A DNA stretch of 11,108 nucleotides, from NCBI GenBank assembly GCA_003024985.2, contig PXIH01S0002327.1. One strand, given 5' to 3'. The position numbers were made by a program, and so were the translations under genes. Source of the DNA: Euperipatoides rowelli (lineage: Eukaryota > Onychophora > Udeonychophora > Euonychophora > Peripatopsidae). The notes under the pieces were generated by a model, which saw nothing but the letters and a program-made list of their open reading frames with translations, had not been told where the DNA came from and ran no database searches. Shown piece by piece: positions 8,285 to 11,108 of this stretch. Numbering within the stretch: the stretch's first letter is position 1; the number at the start of each line of letters is the position of its first letter.

Positions 8285-8307
8285 TGACCAGTGGTCAGTG
8301 ACCACTG
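8285..8307. promoter_or_regulatory. Nested palindrome with three nuclear-receptor-like half sites
   Basis: TGACCA (8285), TGGTCA (8292) and TGACCA (8299) follow one another at one-base spacing. CAGTGGTCA (8289-8297) and TGACCACTG (8299-8307) form a perfect 9-bp dyad around one G. An inverted repeat of GGTCA-type half sites with a one-base gap is the IR-1 layout preferred by the EcR/USP ecdysone receptor and some other nuclear receptors, whose consensus is AGGTCAnTGACCT. The outer bases differ here. Function is inference; chance is possible. Confidence 0.4.
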
Positions 8308-8639
8308 CCCTGATCACAACAGAGCACTATCCAGTCTATTGAACTATTATTCTGTCATTATTACTTATTATTTAGGCTAACTTGTAACTACTTTTACCAT
8401 TAACAGTACTTTATAAAAAATATTACCTTATTGACTTGCAATAATGGCTAAAATGATTAATTCAGCTCATAGGTGTATGGAGTATTGTTGCATAAAAGAT
8501 ATTTTTAAATGAGGGCTGTATTATAAAATAGTTTACTGTAACGTGAAATTGTTGGTGTCAACTCAGTTATGTTTTTTAAAAACATGAATTTTGTTTTAAG
8601 TTTTAATAGATAGGGATTTCAGATTTTAAGATATGAAAG

Positions 8640-8786
<147 letters not shown>

Positions 8787-8845
8787 TAGCCTACTTTACT
8801 TGTGTAAAAAAAGTATTTGCTTTGTGTTAATGTTTATTTTTTGCT

Positions 8846-8864
8846 TTTACACTTTTGCTGCGGA
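8846..8864 (+). repeat. Left terminal inverted repeat of the piggyBac-like element
   Basis: TTTACACTTTTGCTGCGGA, differing at three of 19 positions from the inverted right end. It is followed by ttactcatccaagtc, a decayed version of the TGACTC-GAGT palindrome repeated further in. Confidence 0.6.
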
Positions 8865-8894
8865 TTACTCATCCAAGTCAACGCGAACTTTCAC

Positions 8895-8919
8895 ATATGC
8901 TGATGACTCGAATCCGAGT
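8895..8919 (+). repeat. Palindrome repeat, copy 1 (ATATGC...TGACTCGAATCCGAGT)
   Basis: The unit ATATGC, a few bases, TGACTC, a short loop and GAG recurs on the same strand at 9621-9646. The palindromic core (arms ACTCG and CGAGT) recurs more exactly at 9570-9585. CpG-containing repeats stand out in this AT-rich stretch. Confidence 0.7.
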
Positions 8920-9568
8920 ACATTGCGTTACAAGCTTTAAAATACAAATATGAATTGGGCAACAGTGTTAAACATATTTTTATCATTAGGTACATAAAAT
9001 AGGAAATATAAAAAAATATTTCTGGATCGTTTGAAATTTTCTTTAGTTTTATTTTCAAAATTTATCAAGCGATTCTGAAATTTTTCCTTTCAGGTAGCGT
9101 AATACAAATATTATAAAACATTTAGGAATAAATTTATTAATTTTTAAAATCGGGATTTAATGCAAATTTCAAAAATCAAAACCAAAAAATTCTATCTCTA
9201 ACGACAGAGAAAACAGCAATGGAAAATGTAAGATGAACTGGGTTTTTTTTTTTTTTTATAGCTGACATTTAGAAATAAATTCATAAAAAAAAATATGTTT
9301 GTTGGAATTTTTTTTATTTTATATATTAAAATTACTGACAAAAAATATAACAAAAATGACTATTTAAGGTTTTTTCTATCTGTTATAGATTTTGAAATAT
9401 TTACACAATGTATTATTTGGACTTGTACAGTAAATACGATCGTAATGAATGCGACATTTAGGGGGGAAAATCGAAGAAAAAAAACTTTGTTGGAAATCAT
9501 TTCTGTTTATATATTATAATTCCTGATGAAAAAAACAATGTTTTGACATAGTAATTTGCATAAATGTG

Positions 9569-9585
9569 TGACTCGGATTCGAGTC
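9569..9585 (+). repeat. Palindrome repeat, copy 2 (GACTCGGATTCGAGTC)
   Basis: This is the best-preserved copy, with arms GACTCG and CGAGTC around GATT. It has the same TGACTCG-x-AT-x-CGAGT design as the copy near 8905. Confidence 0.7.
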
Positions 9586-9620
9586 TTTCCGCACACAATA
9601 CCGTAATAAAAATATTAGCA

Positions 9621-9646
9621 ATATGCGGCTGACTCAGATCTGAGAT
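9621..9646 (+). repeat. Palindrome repeat, copy 3 (core CTCAGATCTGAG)
   Basis: The core at 9633-9644 is a perfect 12-bp palindrome. The upstream ATATGCGGCTGA matches the upstream flank of copy 1 (ATATGCTGATGA) at most positions, so these are diverged direct repeats. Confidence 0.65.
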
Positions 9647-9742
9647 GTAGGCACGTAGCCTAAAAACTACACCACATTTTATAATAATTAATAAGTACAG
9701 TATTTATAAAGATATATTTAAATGCATTTTATAAGAAAAAAC

Positions 9743-9763
9743 TATTCCGCATATAGCGGAATA
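9743..9763. repeat. Perfect 8-bp hairpin next to the right end of the element
   Basis: TATTCCGC at 9743-9750 and GCGGAATA at 9756-9763 flank ATATA. It lies 14 bases inside the right terminal repeat, whose sequence also contains TTCCGC, so the hairpin may be a partial duplication of the terminal motif. Confidence 0.7.
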
Positions 9764-9776
9764 TTTCAAATTTGCT

Positions 9777-9795
9777 TCCGCAGCGAACGTGTTAA
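9777..9795 (-). repeat. Right terminal inverted repeat of the piggyBac-like element
   Basis: On the minus strand this reads TTAACACGTTCGCTGCGGA. The outer TTAA is the expected target duplication of this superfamily. Confidence 0.65.
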
Positions 9796-10988
9796 GTAAG
9801 TATGCCTTGTCAAGATTACAAAATTTATAAATATTCTACTTATACAGTAATACCCATTTACTCCCAAGTACATGGTGTAATAATCTTGGGGTGGAGGAAA
9901 TAAATAAGGAAGTAAAAACTTGGCTGCTGGTTGTAGCCTATAAAAATAAATTGAAACCAAGTCATGGCTGTAGGTTTATAGTCTGCTTGCTTTTATTTAT
10001 ACTTGAATATAATAAAAGGCTACAACGTTAGTAGTTTGCTAACAATAGTTTTGCAAGGACTTAGAGCTCAATACATAAAAAGCTTACTCCTGCTAGCTGA
10101 TTACCTATCAGTTGTGGGATAGGAGGCTAATATATAAAATTTTTGAATTTTACATTAAAAAACAAGATAATTTATATAGCTCACAAGGCTTCCCATCTAA
10201 CGGTTTTGGTCTGGCTGAATTGGGCAATTTTGATCAAAAATGAAAAAAGATAAAAAAAATAATTAGGCTGTTAATATCAAAGGCAGGCGCTAAGGATTAC
10301 TATTTGTATTTATTATTTTTTTTAAAAATGTTAATTGGGTTGAGTCGATTATCCGGTTACCCGAATAGGCAAAAAACGGTTAGTAATTTCATCACACGAT
10401 ATTTTTACCAATTCCTTTATTTACACAAAAGCAATTAATTAAATCAGTTCTATTAAAAATGAATTTATCTTAGGCACTAAAATAATAATTATAACAATTA
10501 GAATGCCTTATTTTTTTCATTCTTTAAAGATATTGTCATTCCTGGGTATTTTCATTTAAAAAGTTGACCCTAATTTGATATTTAAAGTTGTATTTAGTAA
10601 GCCTAATCATAAAAAATGTCAGCACTTGGTTATTGGCTTATGAATAATTTATTTCTAAGGATGCCCATTAGTCATGTGAGAGAAAAAAAATTAACAAAAC
10701 TTTTTCTGCCATAAATGACAAAACAAACAAATGGATACCAGATTTTACCGTGATATAAAAGTTGCCACAAGAGTAGCAAGTTTATTTGTACATACTTATT
10801 CCACCATAAAAATATTTTGTTTGGATGTAAACAATAGTAGTACCAGACTAATTGTTGATCAATGAAGTATTGGAAAATTAGAGCTATTGATGCATAGCCT
10901 AGAATAGTCCATTTTTAATAACAAAATTATGAGATAGCCTACTAGGTAAATTATTCCTTGCAAATGTACAATATATTTAACTTTTAAC
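9796..10988. other. AT-rich downstream intron, no recognisable gene
   Basis: No coding similarity on either strand, and no continuation of uL16 (the KIRIFDLG block expected next) was found. At 10335-10381 the words TCGATTATCCGGTTACCCGAATA and a further ACGGTT resemble the CGGTT-rich DNA at the window end and may be a remnant of a related element. TAGCCTA recurs at 9934, 10895 and 10935. Confidence 0.6.
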
Positions 10989-11108
10989 TAGGGATGCAAC
11001 GGTTTGGATTTATTCGGTTCGGTTATGTGGAAACTCGGTTAAATAATCGGTTATTTCGGTTTTTATAACATTACTTTTTTTTAATTAGCCCAGACACAAT
11101 ATTCTTAA
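10989..11108 (+). mobile_element. Probable hAT-type transposon terminus, runs off the window
   Basis: TAGGGATGCAACGG at 10989 matches the style of the C/TAGGGATGCAAC terminal repeats found on many animal hAT elements. It is followed by six CGGTT words within about 65 bases (10999-11060), typical of the subterminal repeats at which hAT transposases bind. The element would extend rightward beyond 11108. The opposite end and the 8-bp target duplication cannot be checked here. A chance match to the terminus is possible. Confidence 0.5.

Larger units (their letters stand above)
6593..8639. other. AT-rich intronic DNA without recognisable genes
   Basis: This 2-kb stretch is intron upstream of the RPL10 exon. 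I see no coding similarity on either strand. It holds runs of A at 7731-7749 and 7799-7808, a dyad of CCAAT boxes at 7160-7178 and a nested TGGTCA/TGACCA palindrome at 8285-8307, each listed separately. The word TAGCCTA recurs (6889, 7941) and TAGGCCTA occurs at 7305. Confidence 0.6.
8846..9795. mobile_element. Probable piggyBac-like non-autonomous element (MITE), about 950 bp
   Basis: The right end, read inward on the minus strand from 9795, is TTAACACGTTCGCTGCGGA. The left end, read inward on the + strand from 8846, is TTTACACTTTTGCTGCGGA. These match at 16 of 19 positions in inverted orientation. The TTAA next to a CACGTTCGC-type end fits the TTAA target preference and terminal style of piggyBac-like elements; the left TTAA has decayed to TTTA. 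The interior is very AT-rich, with no transposase similarity on either strand, so it would depend on an enzyme encoded elsewhere. Subterminal palindromes (8905-8919, 9570-9585, 9633-9644) lie near the ends. It starts 79 bases after the RPL10 donor. Confidence 0.65.

Noticed and set aside
9295-9519. A 74-codon plus-strand open frame inside the piggyBac-like element
   Set aside because: Composition is dominated by AT-rich codons (Phe, Ile, Lys, Asn, Tyr) and no transposase motif such as a DDD/DDE block is visible. It is most likely chance.
10560-10575. aagttgaccctaattt as the inverted partner of the TAGGGATGCAAC end
   Set aside because: The match is poor, and the terminus at 10989 points rightward, so its partner must lie outside the window.

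Overview
This is animal nuclear DNA, most likely from an arthropod with a large, AT-rich, repeat-filled genome; an insect is my best guess. The evidence is one spliced exon with good acceptor and donor sites, decayed LINE and Ty3/gypsy retrotransposons, DNA-transposon ends, long homopolymer runs and no bacterial gene organisation. One ambiguous base (n, position 988) marks it as draft assembly.

The only host coding sequence I can identify is a 59-bp internal exon at 8708-8766 on the + strand. It encodes [19 protein letters not shown], the near-N-terminal block of the large-subunit ribosomal protein uL16 (RPL10/QM). It has a polypyrimidine tract plus CAG acceptor and a GTGAGC donor. The short exon for the first residues (MGRRPARC in other animals) and the following exon were not found. 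The window is therefore best read as at least 8.7 kb of the upstream intron (1-8707), the exon, and at least 2.3 kb of the downstream intron (8767-11108).

The upstream intron is filled with dead retroelements. Positions 1-640 hold an AAAT microsatellite and a possible sense-strand LINE 3' end. Positions 725-2580 hold an antisense, frameshifted Jockey/CR1-type LINE that keeps the endonuclease-RT linker, RT motifs including YGDD, and the C-terminal tail, but has lost its 5' end. Positions 2581-3660 are unassigned and include an 11-bp-arm hairpin. Positions about 3780-6592 hold an antisense Ty3/gypsy (Mag-like) element with one 177-bp LTR, a tRNA-Ser-type primer-binding site, gag, protease, the start of RT, the RNase H-integrase linker, the integrase zinc finger and the integrase C-terminus. 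Its RT catalytic and RNase H core and its integrase DDE core are deleted, and no second LTR was found. Positions 6593-8640 are AT-rich intron with several perfect short inverted repeats.

The downstream intron starts with a probable piggyBac-like non-autonomous element (about 950 bp, 8846-9795). It has 19-bp imperfect terminal inverted repeats and several same-strand copies of a TGACTC/GAGT palindrome. The window ends in what looks like the terminus of a hAT-type element (10989 onward) with repeated CGGTT words.

The two well-supported retroelements both lie antisense to the ribosomal protein gene, as expected where sense insertions carrying polyadenylation signals are selected against. I see no intact mobile-element enzyme and no evidence of a new multi-gene system. 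The notable points are the RPL10 exon isolated among transposons, the palindrome-rich piggyBac-like element, and several unexplained dyads.
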